32,261 nt of DNA from Comamonadaceae bacterium (lineage in GTDB: Bacteria; Pseudomonadota; Gammaproteobacteria; Burkholderiales; Burkholderiaceae_C). Shown piece by piece: positions 8,224-17,457 of this stretch (its first letter is position 1; each line of letters opens with the position of its first letter). The stretch spans positions 1 to 32,261 of the forward strand of contig QYPX01000069.1 of assembly GCA_007280205.1 (NCBI GenBank), read 5' to 3'. The notes beneath the pieces are model-generated. The model searched no databases. It was not told the DNA's origin and saw only the letters and a program-made list of their open reading frames with translations. The position numbers and the translations under genes were made by a program.

Positions 8224-8838
8224 ATGGACATGTCCACTAAAACCAATACCCCTGCAACTGCCGACGAATCCGGCGCCCAGGACGGGCGCCGCAATCGCAC
8301 CGTGGCAACCCGTAAACGCATCGTCAAGGCGCTGACCGAATTAATCAGGGAAGGGCAGGTTGCACCCACTGCCGAAGATGTGTCGGTGCGTGCCAACGTC
8401 GGTCTGCGCACCGTCTTTCGTCACTTCGACGACATGGAGACCTTGTACCGCGAAATCAACAACGAATTGCAGGGCACCGTCCAGTCGATGGTGCACATGG
8501 AATTCGAGTCTGCCGACTGGCAGGAGCGGTTGCTCGAAGGAATCCGAGTGCGCGCACGCCTCTATGAAAGCATCACCCCGTTTTTTCGCAGTGCCCAGGT
8601 TCACCGCCATAAATCGAACGTAATTGACGCCAACATCCGAGACGGCGTCGGGCTCGAACGTGCCATCCTGAAGAAGTTGTTGCCCAAGGAGATTGTTGCG
8701 GACCGACCGCGCTTCGAAGCCCTGATCATGGTCTTGAGCCCGGAGGCCTGGGTCCGGCTGCGCCAGGAACAGGGTCTGAGTTTCAGTGCGGCCATAGCGG
8801 CAATTCAGATGGTTGCAAAAAGACTGCTGCCGGCCTGA
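8224..8838 (+). CDS. TetR/AcrR family transcriptional regulator
   Basis: At 204 residues this is a typical TetR. The N-terminal helix-turn-helix spans about residues 25-75 (AEDVSVRANVGLRTVFRHFDD) and is followed by a ligand-binding helical domain without recognisable specificity. It starts 5 bp after the DUF2855 stop, last in an operon whose promoter region carries the 5906-5928 dyad. Autoregulation through that dyad, and control of the matching sites at 25361 and 27763, is a reasonable inference. It is convergent with the acyl-CoA ligase gene; the 75 bp between them hold no clear terminator. Confidence 0.9.
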   Translation: MDMSTKTNTPATADESGAQDGRRNRTVATRKRIVKALTELIREGQVAPTAEDVSVRANVGLRTVFRHFDDMETLYREINNELQGTVQSMVHMEFESADWQERLLEGIRVRARLYESITPFFRSAQVHRHKSNVIDANIRDGVGLERAILKKLLPKEIVADRPRFEALIMVLSPEAWVRLRQEQGLSFSAAIAAIQMVAKRLLPA

Positions 8839-8913
8839 CCTTTTCGTGCACATCGAATTCAAACCACCGCCGAAGAATCGCTCCTCACTTGGGGCTTTGC
8901 TGGCCGCAGTTGC

Positions 8914-10584
8914 CTAGGCTCGCTCGCGCAGTTCACGCCGCAGGATTTTGCCGACATTGCTCTTGGGCAGGTCATCGAGGAATTCCACGTACCTCGGCAC
9001 TTTGTAGGCTGTCAATTGTTCGCGGCAGTGCTTGATCAGTATTTCCTGCGTCAACGCCGGGTTCTTCTTGACCACGAAAATCTTGACACCTTCGCCGGTG
9101 TTGGGATCTTTCTTTGACACCGCCGCGACCTCAAGCACGTCCGGGTGCATCATGACCACTTCCTCGACCTCGTTCGGATAGACATTGAAACCCGACACCA
9201 GAATCATGTCTTTCAGGCGATCGACAATCTTCAGGAAACCACTTTCATCCATAACCGCCATATCGCCGGTGCGCAAAAAACCATCGGAGGTCATCACGGC
9301 GGCGGTTTCAGCGGGGCGCTTCCAGTAGCCTTTCATGACCTGCGGGCCTTTGACGCACAGTTCGCCGGCTTGGCCGACCGGCAGTTCCAGACCCGCTGCA
9401 TCGCGAATCGAGACTTCGGTTGAAGGCACTGGCAAGCCGATGCCGCCACTGAACTCTTTCAGGTCGTACGGGTTGACGCTCACGGTGGGCGAACACTCGG
9501 TGAGTCCGTAGCCTTCGAGCAGCGGTGTGCCGGTCACCTGCTGCCATTGATCGGCGACGGCCCTTTGCGTGGCTGCCCCACCGCCCACGCCAAAGAGCAG
9601 CTTGCTGAAGTCGACCTTGGCGAAGTCGCGATTGTTCAGCAACCCGATGAAAAGCGTGTTCACCGCCGGCAGGCTGGCGAACTTGTACTGCGCCAGCACC
9701 TTGACGAAGGCGGGGATGTTGCGCGGATCGGCGACCAGCACGTTGGTGCCGCCACTGCCGATCCCGCCGATGCTGTTGCCCAGTGCATAGATGTGATACA
9801 GCGGAATGGCGGTGATGCTGATCATGGCCTCCTGCTTGTCGATGATGGGGTCGAACCAGACCCGGCCCTGCTCCACGTTGGCCAGCACATTGCGGTGCGT
9901 CAGCATGGCACCCTTGGAGACGCCGGTAGTGCCGCCCGTGTACTGCAGGAAGGCCAGATCGTCCGGCTTGAAACTGACCGGCTTGAAGATCGCTTGTGCG
10001 CCACGCGTAAGCGCATCGCGCAGGCCCAGGCTGCCGGGCAGGCTGTAAGCGGGGACCGCCTTCTTGACATGGCGGATCAGGAAGTTGCCGATTACGCGCT
10101 TGCCCCAGGGCATCATGTCAGTCAGACCGGTGACCAGCACATGCTTGACGGGCGTGCTGGCGATCACCTTGGCCAGTGTGTGTGCAAACACCTCGACCAC
10201 GATCATGGCCTCGGCGCCCGAATCCTTGAGCTGGTGTTCGAGTTCGCGCGGGGTGTACATCGGGTTGACGTTGACCACCACGTAGCCGGCTCGCAGCAGG
10301 CCGAACAGGCAGACCGGGTACTGCAACAGGTTGGGCATCATGAGTGCCACGCGCGTGCCCTTGGGCAGCAAGAGCACCGACTGGAAGTACGCCGCCACGT
10401 GGCGGCTCAGCGTGTCAAGCTCGCGGTAGGTCAGCGCCACGCCGGTGGAGCCGCTGATGAAGGCCTTGCGGTCCGCATATTGGGCGACAGATTTCTCGAA
10501 ATAGTCTGAGATGGATCCCAAGGCATCGACGTCAATCTCGGTGGGAACCCCGGGCGAATAACTCTTGAGCCAGATTTTTTCCAT
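8914..10584 (-). CDS. Long-chain fatty acid/carboxylate-CoA ligase (FadD-like)
   Basis: A 556-residue ANL-superfamily enzyme of normal FadD length. The P-loop YTGGTTGVSKGAMLTHRN is at about 215-232, the GYGLTECSP adenylate motif lies mid-protein, RTGDMA follows, and the catalytic Lys546 sits in PKSNVGK near the end. It would form acyl-CoA from a carboxylic acid, ATP and CoA through an acyl-AMP. GGAGG precedes the ATG. It is the last gene of the minus-strand beta-oxidation run and the only acid-activating enzyme in the window, so it probably feeds the acyl-CoA dehydrogenases encoded upstream. Chain or ring specificity cannot be read from sequence. Confidence 0.92.
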   Translation of the reverse strand: MEKIWLKSYSPGVPTEIDVDALGSISDYFEKSVAQYADRKAFISGSTGVALTYRELDTLSRHVAAYFQSVLLLPKGTRVALMMPNLLQYPVCLFGLLRAGYVVVNVNPMYTPRELEHQLKDSGAEAMIVVEVFAHTLAKVIASTPVKHVLVTGLTDMMPWGKRVIGNFLIRHVKKAVPAYSLPGSLGLRDALTRGAQAIFKPVSFKPDDLAFLQYTGGTTGVSKGAMLTHRNVLANVEQGRVWFDPIIDKQEAMISITAIPLYHIYALGNSIGGIGSGGTNVLVADPRNIPAFVKVLAQYKFASLPAVNTLFIGLLNNRDFAKVDFSKLLFGVGGGAATQRAVADQWQQVTGTPLLEGYGLTECSPTVSVNPYDLKEFSGGIGLPVPSTEVSIRDAAGLELPVGQAGELCVKGPQVMKGYWKRPAETAAVMTSDGFLRTGDMAVMDESGFLKIVDRLKDMILVSGFNVYPNEVEEVVMMHPDVLEVAAVSKKDPNTGEGVKIFVVKKNPALTQEILIKHCREQLTAYKVPRYVEFLDDLPKSNVGKILRRELRERA

Positions 10585-10608
10585 GGTGCCTCCGTTTCGT
10601 TATTCCGT

Positions 10609-11418
10609 TCAAGACGTTCCGACCACGCCACCATCACAGGCAATGGTCTGGCCAACCACATATTCACCAGCCCGCGAGCAAAGGAAGATGGCAAGTCCGG
10701 CAATGTCCTGCGCAGTGCCGACGCGGCCACTCGGATTGAGCTTGCCGACACGGTCCCAATCCACCCCTTCGGTCTCGCCACCAAAGCCGACACCTGTGCT
10801 GAGCATCCAGGTCGGAAAAGGTCCGGGTGCGATCGCGTTGAAGAGGATGTGTTCCCTGGTCAGGTGCGCCGCCATGAAACGCGTCAGGTGATGCACCGCG
10901 GCCTTGGAGGCGCCGTAGGAGAACGTGTCAAACACGGCGGCTTTGATGCCATCGATCGATCCGATGTTGATGACGCGAGCCGGGCTGGCGGCGCTGGCTG
11001 CCTGACGCAACAAGGGAAGCAACTTCTGGGTCAGGAAGAACACACCCTTGACGTTGGTGTCCATCACCTTGTCCCACCCGACCTCCGGAAACTTCTCCAG
11101 CGGCGCGCCCCAGGCGGCACCGGCATTGTTAACCAGAATATCGAGCTTAGCCTCTCGCTCTGACAATTGCTTGGCCAGACTTTCAACGCCCGCCAGCTGA
11201 GACAGGTCAGCCGGTAGCGCGACGCATTCGCCACCATAGGCCTCGCTGAGGCGCTTGGCCGTTGCGGCACATACATCGGCCTTGCGCGCCGAGATATAGA
11301 CCTTGGCACCGCCCGCCAAGAAACCGGCGGCGATCATCTCGCCAATGCCGCGCGAGCCACCTGTCACAAGCGCAGTCTTGCCCTTGATCGAAAACAGATC
11401 GTTGAATTGCACACTCAT
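10609..11418 (-). CDS. SDR family oxidoreductase
   Basis: Classical short-chain dehydrogenase of 269 residues: TGGSRGIG at 19-26, NNAG at 97-100, catalytic Ser154, and YGASK with Tyr168 and Lys172. The C-terminal VGQTIACDGG matches the family end. It would oxidise or reduce a hydroxy/keto group with NAD(P). It sits between the thiolase and the ligase in the minus-strand run, so a 3-hydroxyacyl-CoA-type or side-chain hydroxyl dehydrogenase is plausible. The cofactor is uncertain; an Arg after the second strand (ARK, residues 44-46) hints at NADP. Confidence 0.9.
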   Translation of the reverse strand: MSVQFNDLFSIKGKTALVTGGSRGIGEMIAAGFLAGGAKVYISARKADVCAATAKRLSEAYGGECVALPADLSQLAGVESLAKQLSEREAKLDILVNNAGAAWGAPLEKFPEVGWDKVMDTNVKGVFFLTQKLLPLLRQAASAASPARVINIGSIDGIKAAVFDTFSYGASKAAVHHLTRFMAAHLTREHILFNAIAPGPFPTWMLSTGVGFGGETEGVDWDRVGKLNPSGRVGTAQDIAGLAIFLCSRAGEYVVGQTIACDGGVVGTS

Positions 11419-11465
11419 TGATTCACTCCAGTTGGGTCATCGAGCCCGGTTGTTGAAAGTTTCCG

Positions 11466-12641
11466 TTACACCACTTCAAACAAGCCCGCCGCCCCCATAC
11501 CGCCACCGACGCACATGGTGATCACGACATACTTGACGCCACGGCGCTTGCCCTCGATCAGCGCGTGCCCGACCATGCGCGCGCCCGACATGCCATAGGG
11601 GTGACCAATGGCAATGGCGCCACCATTGACGTTCAGACGCTCATCCGGAATGCCCAGCTTGTCACGGCAATAGATGACCTGAACCGCAAAGGCTTCATTG
11701 AGTTCCCACAAGCCGATGTCATCGACCTTGAGACCGGCACGTTCCAGCAGACGCGGAATCGCAAACACTGGCCCAATACCCATCTCATCAGGCTCACAGC
11801 CCGCCGATGCAAAGCCGCGGAAGATGCCCAGGGGCTTCATGCCTCTTTGCTCTGCAAGCTTGGAGTTCATCACAACCACTGCCGAGGCACCATCGGAGAA
11901 CTGGCTGGCGTTGCCAGCGGTGATGACACCGCCCGGCTTGGCTGAGCGGATCTTGGCTACACCTTCGAGCGTGGTGTCAGCGCGTATGCCTTCGTCTTCG
12001 CTGACCGTGACCTGCTTCATGCCAAAGCCCATTTTCGGATCAGCCACACCCATAGTCACCGTGATCGGTGCAATCTCGTCCTTGAAGAGCCCGGCGGCAC
12101 GGCTGGCAGCTGCGCGCTGCTGGCTGCGCACGCCATAAGCGTCCTGCACGTCCTTGCCGATGCTGTAGCGCTTGGCAACAACCTCTGCCGTGTCGAGCAT
12201 GGACATGAAGAAGGCGGGACGGTTCTCGGCCATCCATTCATCCTGGATGTAAGTCATGTTGACATTGGCCTGCACGCAGGAGACTGATTCGACACCGCCA
12301 GCCACCATGACCGGCACCTTGTCGACGATGATGCGTTGCGCAGCAACCGCGATGGCCTGCAGCCCGGAGGCACACTGGCGATCGATCGTGGTACCGCCGG
12401 CTGTCACGGGCAGCCCTGCCCTTAGCGCGGCGTAGCGTCCGATATTGAGACCGGTTGCGCCTTGGGGTAGTGCGCAACCCATGATCACGTCTTCAACCTC
12501 GGCCGGATCGATGCCAGCGCGCTTGACGGCGTGCTCGATGGCATGCCCGGCCAGCGTTGCGCCATGCGTCATGTTGAAACTGCCGCGCCAGGATTTGCCC
12601 AGCGGTGTGCGGGCTGTGGATACGATTACTGCGTCTGTCAT
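11466..12641 (-). CDS. Acetyl-CoA acyltransferase (thiolase)
   Basis: The start is placed at ATG 12641, 19 bp after the FadB-like stop. The longer upstream extension would overlap that gene with no family similarity. The 391-residue protein has acyl-accepting Cys90 in DRQCASG, His347 in GHPYGMSG and Cys377 in CVGGGMG, the complete thiolase triad. It would cleave 3-ketoacyl-CoA with CoA, releasing acetyl- or propionyl-CoA. Coupling with the FadB-like gene immediately upstream gives a functional hydratase/dehydrogenase/thiolase set. Confidence 0.93.
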   Translation of the reverse strand: MTDAVIVSTARTPLGKSWRGSFNMTHGATLAGHAIEHAVKRAGIDPAEVEDVIMGCALPQGATGLNIGRYAALRAGLPVTAGGTTIDRQCASGLQAIAVAAQRIIVDKVPVMVAGGVESVSCVQANVNMTYIQDEWMAENRPAFFMSMLDTAEVVAKRYSIGKDVQDAYGVRSQQRAAASRAAGLFKDEIAPITVTMGVADPKMGFGMKQVTVSEDEGIRADTTLEGVAKIRSAKPGGVITAGNASQFSDGASAVVVMNSKLAEQRGMKPLGIFRGFASAGCEPDEMGIGPVFAIPRLLERAGLKVDDIGLWELNEAFAVQVIYCRDKLGIPDERLNVNGGAIAIGHPYGMSGARMVGHALIEGKRRGVKYVVITMCVGGGMGAAGLFEVV

Positions 12642-12660
12642 GTCAATTCTCTCGGTTCGA

Positions 12661-14760
12661 TTAGTTGAATGTCTTGCCTTCGACGGCCAGCTTGGCCAGC
12701 AGCGGCGCAGGCCGCCAGACGCTCTGAGCGGACTTGTCGTTGCGCGCGAAGCCTTCGATGGCGCGCTGCACACTCAGCAAGCCCAGGCTGTCGGCATACA
12801 GCATCGGGCCACCGCGGTAGGGCGGGAAGCCATAGCCAAAGATGTAGACGATGTCGATGTCGGAGGCGCGCTGGGCAATGCCTTCTTCCAGGATGCGGGC
12901 TCCCTCGTTGACCAAGGCAAAGATGCAGCGCTGCACAATCTCGGTGCTGCCGATCTTGCGCGCAGTGATGCCATGCTCTTTGCGGTGAGCCTCGACCAAT
13001 GCATCGACTGCCGGGTCAGCCAGCGCAGCGCGGCCACCCTTTTCATAGCGATACCAGCCGGAACCGGTTTTCTGGCCAAAGCGGCCCTGCTCGCAAAGTT
13101 TGTCGGCCAGCCTTGCGGCGCTGGGCCACTGGTACTCTGGATGCTCGGCACTGATGCCTTTGCGTATCGACCAGCCGATGTCGTTGCCAGCCAGATCCCC
13201 CATGCGAAACGGCCCCATGGCCATGCCGAACTTCTCCAGCGCGCCGTCGACTTGCTGCACGGTAGCGCCTTCTTCGAGCATCTTGGTCGCCTCGCCGCCG
13301 TAGCCGGCGATCATGCGGTTACCGATGAAACCATCGCAGACACCCGAGATGACAGCCGCCTTCTTGATCTTCTTGGCCACCTGCATGATGGTCACCAGCA
13401 CATCGTCCGCCGTCTTGGCACCTCGAATGACTTCGAGCAGTTTCATCACATTGGCCGGGCTGAAGAAGTGCGCTCCGACCACGTCCTGCGGCCGCTTCGT
13501 GAAGGCGGCTATTCTGTTCAAGTCCAGCGTTGAGGTGTTGGAGGCCAGGATGGCGCCGCTCTTGCAAACCCGGTCCAGTGTCTCGAAGACGGTCTTCTTG
13601 ACCGCCATCGTCTCGAAGACGGCTTCAATTGCCATGTCGACGTTGGCAAAGTCGTCGTAGCTCAGGGTCGGCTTCAGGAGTGCTGCCAGCGTCTTGGCCT
13701 TGTCAGCTTTCATCTTGGCCTTCTTGACGCGGCTCTCGAAGAAGTCGTTGATGTGCTTGACCCCACGGTCCAGCGCTTCCTGCTTGGTCTCCAGGATCAC
13801 GGTCGGGATACCTGCGAGCAGGAAGTTGATCGCAATACCCGCACCCATGGTGCCGGCGCCGATGATGCCGACGCTCTGGATTGCGCGCGGCTTGACGTCG
13901 GGGGATACGCCCTCGACTTTGGAAGCCTTGCGCTCGGAGAGGAACAGATGCCGCAGGGCGCGTGATTCTTCTCCGACATAGAGATTGGCAAACAAATCTC
14001 TTTCTGCCTTCATGCCCTCATCAAACGGTTTGGTGAGCGCCGCTTCGACCGCATCGACGCACTTGAGCGGTGCCGGGTAGTTCTTGGAAACGGCGCCCAC
14101 TGCATTGCGCACGAACATCATGAAGGCCGCCGGCTTCGGGTGGCTGACCTTCAGGTCGCGCACCCGTTTGAGAGGGCGCTGTTCAGCAACAACCTGTTTG
14201 GCGAAGGCAACTGCGCCTTCCAGCAAGTCGCCTTCGATAAAATGGTCAAACAGCGGCGTGAAGCGCAACAAGTCGGAAGGGACGGTGTTGCCCGAGACAA
14301 TCATGTTGAGCGCCGGCTCCAGGCCGATCAAACGCGGCAGGCGCTGCGTGCCGCCACCGCCGGGCAGCAAGCCGATCTTGACCTCGGGCAGGGCAATCTG
14401 GGCGCCTGGCACTGACACCCGGAAGTTGCAACCCAGGGCCAGTTCCAGACCACCACCCATGCAGGCGCCACCGATTGCCGCGATGACCGGCTTGCTGGAG
14501 GTCTCAATCAGGTTGATCACGCTGTGCAGCGTAGGCTCAGTGCCGGCTGCCGCGGTGCCGAATTCTCGGATGTCGGCACCGCCCGAGAAGGCCTTGTCGG
14601 AGCCGATCAGGACGATGGCGCTGACCGCAGCATCCGCTTCAGCGCGCTTGACCTCAGTGACGATGCCTGCTCGCAAGGCATGGCTCAGGCCATTGACCGG
14701 TGGGTTGTCCAGACGGATGACGGCGATGCCTTCTTTTGCTTCGTAGTGGGTGTTGTTCAT
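12661..14760 (-). CDS. FadB-like bifunctional enoyl-CoA hydratase / 3-hydroxyacyl-CoA dehydrogenase
   Basis: A 699-residue fusion. The N-terminal crotonase domain has GGADIREFG (60-68) and the two catalytic Glu positions, Glu106 in GGGLELALG and Glu126 in LPEVKIG. The C-terminal dehydrogenase has the NAD loop GAGTMGAG at 301-308 and HFFSP with His431. It hydrates trans-2-enoyl-CoA and oxidises the 3-hydroxy product. I start at ATG 14760. The open frame runs 44 codons further, but that extension reads GSRIKSGMT, the usual spurious translation of a genomic palindrome (see 14852-14926). No strong ribosome site is visible. The domain order is that of FadB and of peroxisomal bifunctional enzyme. 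Confidence 0.93.
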   Translation of the reverse strand: MNNTHYEAKEGIAVIRLDNPPVNGLSHALRAGIVTEVKRAEADAAVSAIVLIGSDKAFSGGADIREFGTAAAGTEPTLHSVINLIETSSKPVIAAIGGACMGGGLELALGCNFRVSVPGAQIALPEVKIGLLPGGGGTQRLPRLIGLEPALNMIVSGNTVPSDLLRFTPLFDHFIEGDLLEGAVAFAKQVVAEQRPLKRVRDLKVSHPKPAAFMMFVRNAVGAVSKNYPAPLKCVDAVEAALTKPFDEGMKAERDLFANLYVGEESRALRHLFLSERKASKVEGVSPDVKPRAIQSVGIIGAGTMGAGIAINFLLAGIPTVILETKQEALDRGVKHINDFFESRVKKAKMKADKAKTLAALLKPTLSYDDFANVDMAIEAVFETMAVKKTVFETLDRVCKSGAILASNTSTLDLNRIAAFTKRPQDVVGAHFFSPANVMKLLEVIRGAKTADDVLVTIMQVAKKIKKAAVISGVCDGFIGNRMIAGYGGEATKMLEEGATVQQVDGALEKFGMAMGPFRMGDLAGNDIGWSIRKGISAEHPEYQWPSAARLADKLCEQGRFGQKTGSGWYRYEKGGRAALADPAVDALVEAHRKEHGITARKIGSTEIVQRCIFALVNEGARILEEGIAQRASDIDIVYIFGYGFPPYRGGPMLYADSLGLLSVQRAIEGFARNDKSAQSVWRPAPLLAKLAVEGKTFN

Positions 14761-14851
14761 GATTTTGGATGGTTGGTGATGTAACTCTAAAAGATGGTCG
14801 TTGCGAGCGGTCAGTTCCGGTTCAGAACTGCACATGGACCTTGAACCCGAA

Positions 14852-14926
14852 TTTGTCATCCCGGACTTGATCCGGGATCCAGTGCCACGCATAGACTGGA
14901 TTGCGAATCAAGTCCGCAATGACAAA
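14852..14926. repeat. REP-like imperfect palindrome
   Basis: Two 32-base arms (14852-14883 and 14895-14926) pair at 27 of 32 positions around an 11-base loop. The left arm contains GGACTTGATCCGGGATCC, typical of dispersed palindromes in proteobacterial genomes. It lies in the 200-bp gap between the acyl-CoA dehydrogenase stop (14961) and the FadB-like start (14760), so it could attenuate or stabilise mRNA within the minus-strand run. The rest of the gap shows nothing clear. Confidence 0.8.
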
Positions 14927-14960
14927 AACTAATAATTGGTGCATTAGCAATTTCTATCTC

Positions 14961-16100
14961 TTAATAGCCCTGCTGGCGCGCGAGCTGATCGAGATGGAAA
15001 TTGGCGTCACCAAAGAGTTCTTGCAGAACCCTGGCGCGCTTCATGAAGAAGCCGATCTCGAATTCGTCTGTCATGCCCATGCCGCCATGCATTTGCACCG
15101 CTTCCTGCACTGCCAAAGTGGCGGTGCGACCGGCACGTGCCTTCGCCATGGATACGGCGCGGCTGGCGCCATCGGCCTTGGCATCGAGTTGCTGCTGGGC
15201 ATGAATCACAACGGAGCGGGTGATTTCCAGCTCGCAATAGAGTTCTGCGGCGCGGTGCTGCAAGCCCTGGAACTCGCCAATGACCCGGCCAAACTGTTTG
15301 CGTTCTTTGAGGTAGTTCACAGTGCGCTCGAAGACTTCGTCGGCCAGACCGAGCAACTCGGCTGCGGCTGCGGCGCGTGCGGCGTCAAGCGCTGCGCTCA
15401 AAGGCACCCAGCCCGCATCGACCTGACCCAGCACCGCATCCGTGCTGACCTGCACGTCCTTGAAAGCGATGCGGGCGGCGTTGTGGGCATCGACCATCAC
15501 GGTGCGCTCTATCTCCACCCCTGGCGCCTTGGCATCGACCAGGAACAGGGTGATGCCATCCGTGTCACCGGGCTCGCCGGCACGCCGGGCAGCGACGATC
15601 AGCAGGTCTGCCACATGGCCATCGAGCACAAAGGTCTTGGCACCGCTCAGGGTGAAACCGCTGGCGCTGGGCGTGGCGCGCAGCGCAATCTCTGTCGGCT
15701 GGTGTTTGGACTTCTCGTCGATGGCAAGGGTGGCAATAGCCTCAGCGCTGGCCAGCCTCGGTAGCCAGGCTTTCTGCTGTGCCTCAGTCCCGCCGTGGCG
15801 CAGGGCCATGACGGCGGCGATGCTGGACGCCAGAAAGGGCGAGCAGCTGAGCTGATGGCCGATTTGCTCCATCACGACACCGGCTTCGACCTGACCGAGT
15901 CCCATGCCGCCAAATTCCTCGGGCACCAGCACACCGCTGAAACCCATTTCGGCAAACTGCTGCCAAAGAGCAACCGAGAAACCGGTCGCGTCTTTTGTGT
16001 CGCGCAACTGGCGCAGTTGCGTCACTGGGGCTTTGTCAGCCAGGAAATCGCGGGCACTGTCGCGCAGCATGGTTTGTTCTTCTGTGAGGTTGAGTGACAT
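14961..16100 (-). CDS. Acyl-CoA dehydrogenase, FadE28-type small subunit
   Basis: A 379-residue ACAD with LPEEFGG-type N-domain motif (VPEEFGGMGLG), the R-K-QFG motif (LKERKQFGRVIGEFQ) and QMHGGMGMTDEFEIGFFMKR near the end. The usual FAD-side SEP/TEP motif is replaced by IDEKS. That pattern, and its position 2 bp after another ACAD gene, matches one subunit of alpha2-beta2 ACADs such as mycobacterial FadE28-FadE29, which oxidise steroid side-chain CoA esters. It probably pairs with the 16103-17293 product. Which subunit supplies the catalytic base cannot be settled here. Confidence 0.9.
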   Translation of the reverse strand: MSLNLTEEQTMLRDSARDFLADKAPVTQLRQLRDTKDATGFSVALWQQFAEMGFSGVLVPEEFGGMGLGQVEAGVVMEQIGHQLSCSPFLASSIAAVMALRHGGTEAQQKAWLPRLASAEAIATLAIDEKSKHQPTEIALRATPSASGFTLSGAKTFVLDGHVADLLIVAARRAGEPGDTDGITLFLVDAKAPGVEIERTVMVDAHNAARIAFKDVQVSTDAVLGQVDAGWVPLSAALDAARAAAAAELLGLADEVFERTVNYLKERKQFGRVIGEFQGLQHRAAELYCELEITRSVVIHAQQQLDAKADGASRAVSMAKARAGRTATLAVQEAVQMHGGMGMTDEFEIGFFMKRARVLQELFGDANFHLDQLARQQGY

Positions 16101-16102
16101 GT

Positions 16103-17293
16103 TCAGGCTCCCGGCAGTTCAAGGATTCGTTTGGCAATGACGTTGAGCTGCACTTCACTGGTACCGCCCTCGATCGAGTTGCCCTTGGTACGCAGCCAGG
16201 TGCGCGCAACGATGCCATGGCTGGAGCGTTCGCTTTCCCACTCCAACGCGTCACTGCCTCCGGCGCTGGCCATCAATTCCCAGCGTCGCTTGTTCAGCTC
16301 AGCTCCGTAGTACTTGAGCATGGACGACATGGCCGGGTGTGCCTGTCTGGCCTTGGCCATGTCGAGGACGCGCTGCAAGGTGAGTCGGAATGCTGCTTCG
16401 TCGAGCTCAAATTCTGTGATTTGTGCTCGCAGCTGGGAATCCGCCAGCCGGCCCTGAGCGTCCAGGCCCACGCTTGTCTTGGCGGTCCGGGACAGGGAAG
16501 GTGTCGTTGAGGCCTCTCCCATTGCACCTATCATGTCGCGCTCGTGCGTCAGCAAGTATTTGGCGACATCCCAGCCGGCGTTGAGGGTGCCCACCAGATT
16601 GTGCTTTTCCACACGGACCTTGTCGAAGAAGGTCTCGCAAAACGGTGACTTGCCGGAGATCAGCCGGATCGGTCGGGTACTGACGCCCGGTGTAGCCATG
16701 TCGAACAGCACAAAGCTGATGCCGGTGTGCTTTTTTGCTGTGTCGGTGCGCACCAGGCAGAAGATCCAGTCGGACTCGTCGGCATACGAAGTCCAGATCT
16801 TTTGACCATCGACGATGAAGTGGTCGCCCTGGTCTTCGGCTCGGGTGGCCAGCGACGCCAGGTCCGAGCCTGCGTTGGGTTCGGAGTAGCCCTGGCACCA
16901 GCGGATTTCGCCACGGGCTATTTTGGGGAGGTGTTCAAGCTTTTGTTCGTGCGTGCCGAACTTCAGCAGTGCCGGGCCCAGCATCCAGATGCCGAAACTC
17001 ACCAGCGCTGGGCGGCAGCCCAGGGACGCCATTTCTTGCGCGAGCACTTTGGCCTCGGCGCCTGAAAGGCCACCGCCTCCGTACTCTTTCGGCCAGGTCG
17101 GTACGGTCCAGCCGCGCTCGCCCACGCGCTCCAGCCACTGCTTCTGTGCCTCCGAGGCAAACTTCCATTGGCGACCGCCCCAGCATGCGTCGTCAGCGCT
17201 GGTCATCGCTTTACGCATTTCGGCGGGACAGTTGGCTTCGAGCCAGGTGCGCGTGTTGCTGCGGAATTCCGAGATTTCTGCGGTGTCGTTCAT
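16103..17293 (-). CDS. Acyl-CoA dehydrogenase, FadE29-type large subunit
   Basis: A 396-residue ACAD, first gene of the minus-strand run. It has WPKEYGG near residues 65-71, QGYSEPNAGSDLA (FAD contact), DGQKIWTSYA, and the C-terminal GNSIEGGTSEVQLNVIAKR. These fit the subunit that heads FadE28/29-like heterotetramers. GGGAGC precedes the ATG. It is divergent from the double TetR gene across a 164-bp AT-rich gap, so that regulator probably controls this operon. The paired, unequal ACADs point to a bulky acyl-CoA (steroid- or terpenoid-like) rather than a plain fatty acid, by analogy only. Confidence 0.9.
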   Translation of the reverse strand: MNDTAEISEFRSNTRTWLEANCPAEMRKAMTSADDACWGGRQWKFASEAQKQWLERVGERGWTVPTWPKEYGGGGLSGAEAKVLAQEMASLGCRPALVSFGIWMLGPALLKFGTHEQKLEHLPKIARGEIRWCQGYSEPNAGSDLASLATRAEDQGDHFIVDGQKIWTSYADESDWIFCLVRTDTAKKHTGISFVLFDMATPGVSTRPIRLISGKSPFCETFFDKVRVEKHNLVGTLNAGWDVAKYLLTHERDMIGAMGEASTTPSLSRTAKTSVGLDAQGRLADSQLRAQITEFELDEAAFRLTLQRVLDMAKARQAHPAMSSMLKYYGAELNKRRWELMASAGGSDALEWESERSSHGIVARTWLRTKGNSIEGGTSEVQLNVIAKRILELPGA

Positions 17294-17457
17294 GGCTCAC
17301 TTGCTCCCAATTGGATACATACCAATCATTCTAAAATAATTCTATTGTCACTTTCTGTATTGGCATATAGGGTAAACGATAATATACCTACTGTTCTTTT
17401 AAACGCTATTCTCACATCCATATCTTGTGCTGCCGAAGGTGCAATTTCACTTTCACC
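17294..17457. promoter_or_regulatory. AT-rich divergent promoter region with half-site repeats
   Basis: This gap separates the divergent ACAD operon (17293) and double TetR gene (17458) and is much more AT-rich than its flanks. TATTGTCA (17343-17350) and TATTGGCA (17358-17365) form a direct repeat with N7 spacing. They resemble the half-sites of the dyads at 5906, 25361 and 27763, but here in direct orientation. ATTGG-N7-CCAAT is also present near 17310-17328. Likely holds both promoters and operator sites; exact -35/-10 boxes are not assigned. Confidence 0.5.

Noticed and set aside
9547-10509. Long plus-strand open frame opposite the acyl-CoA ligase
   Set aside because: Composition rich in His, Gln and Asp without domains, typical of an antisense frame; the ligase motifs on the minus strand are complete.
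12445-13533. Plus-strand open frame of about 360 codons opposite thiolase and FadB-like genes
   Set aside because: Spans two well-supported genes in antisense and shows no homology.
14761-14892. N-terminal extension of the FadB-like protein
   Set aside because: The extra 44 codons translate the REP-like palindrome (GSRIKSGMT pattern) and have no crotonase similarity.
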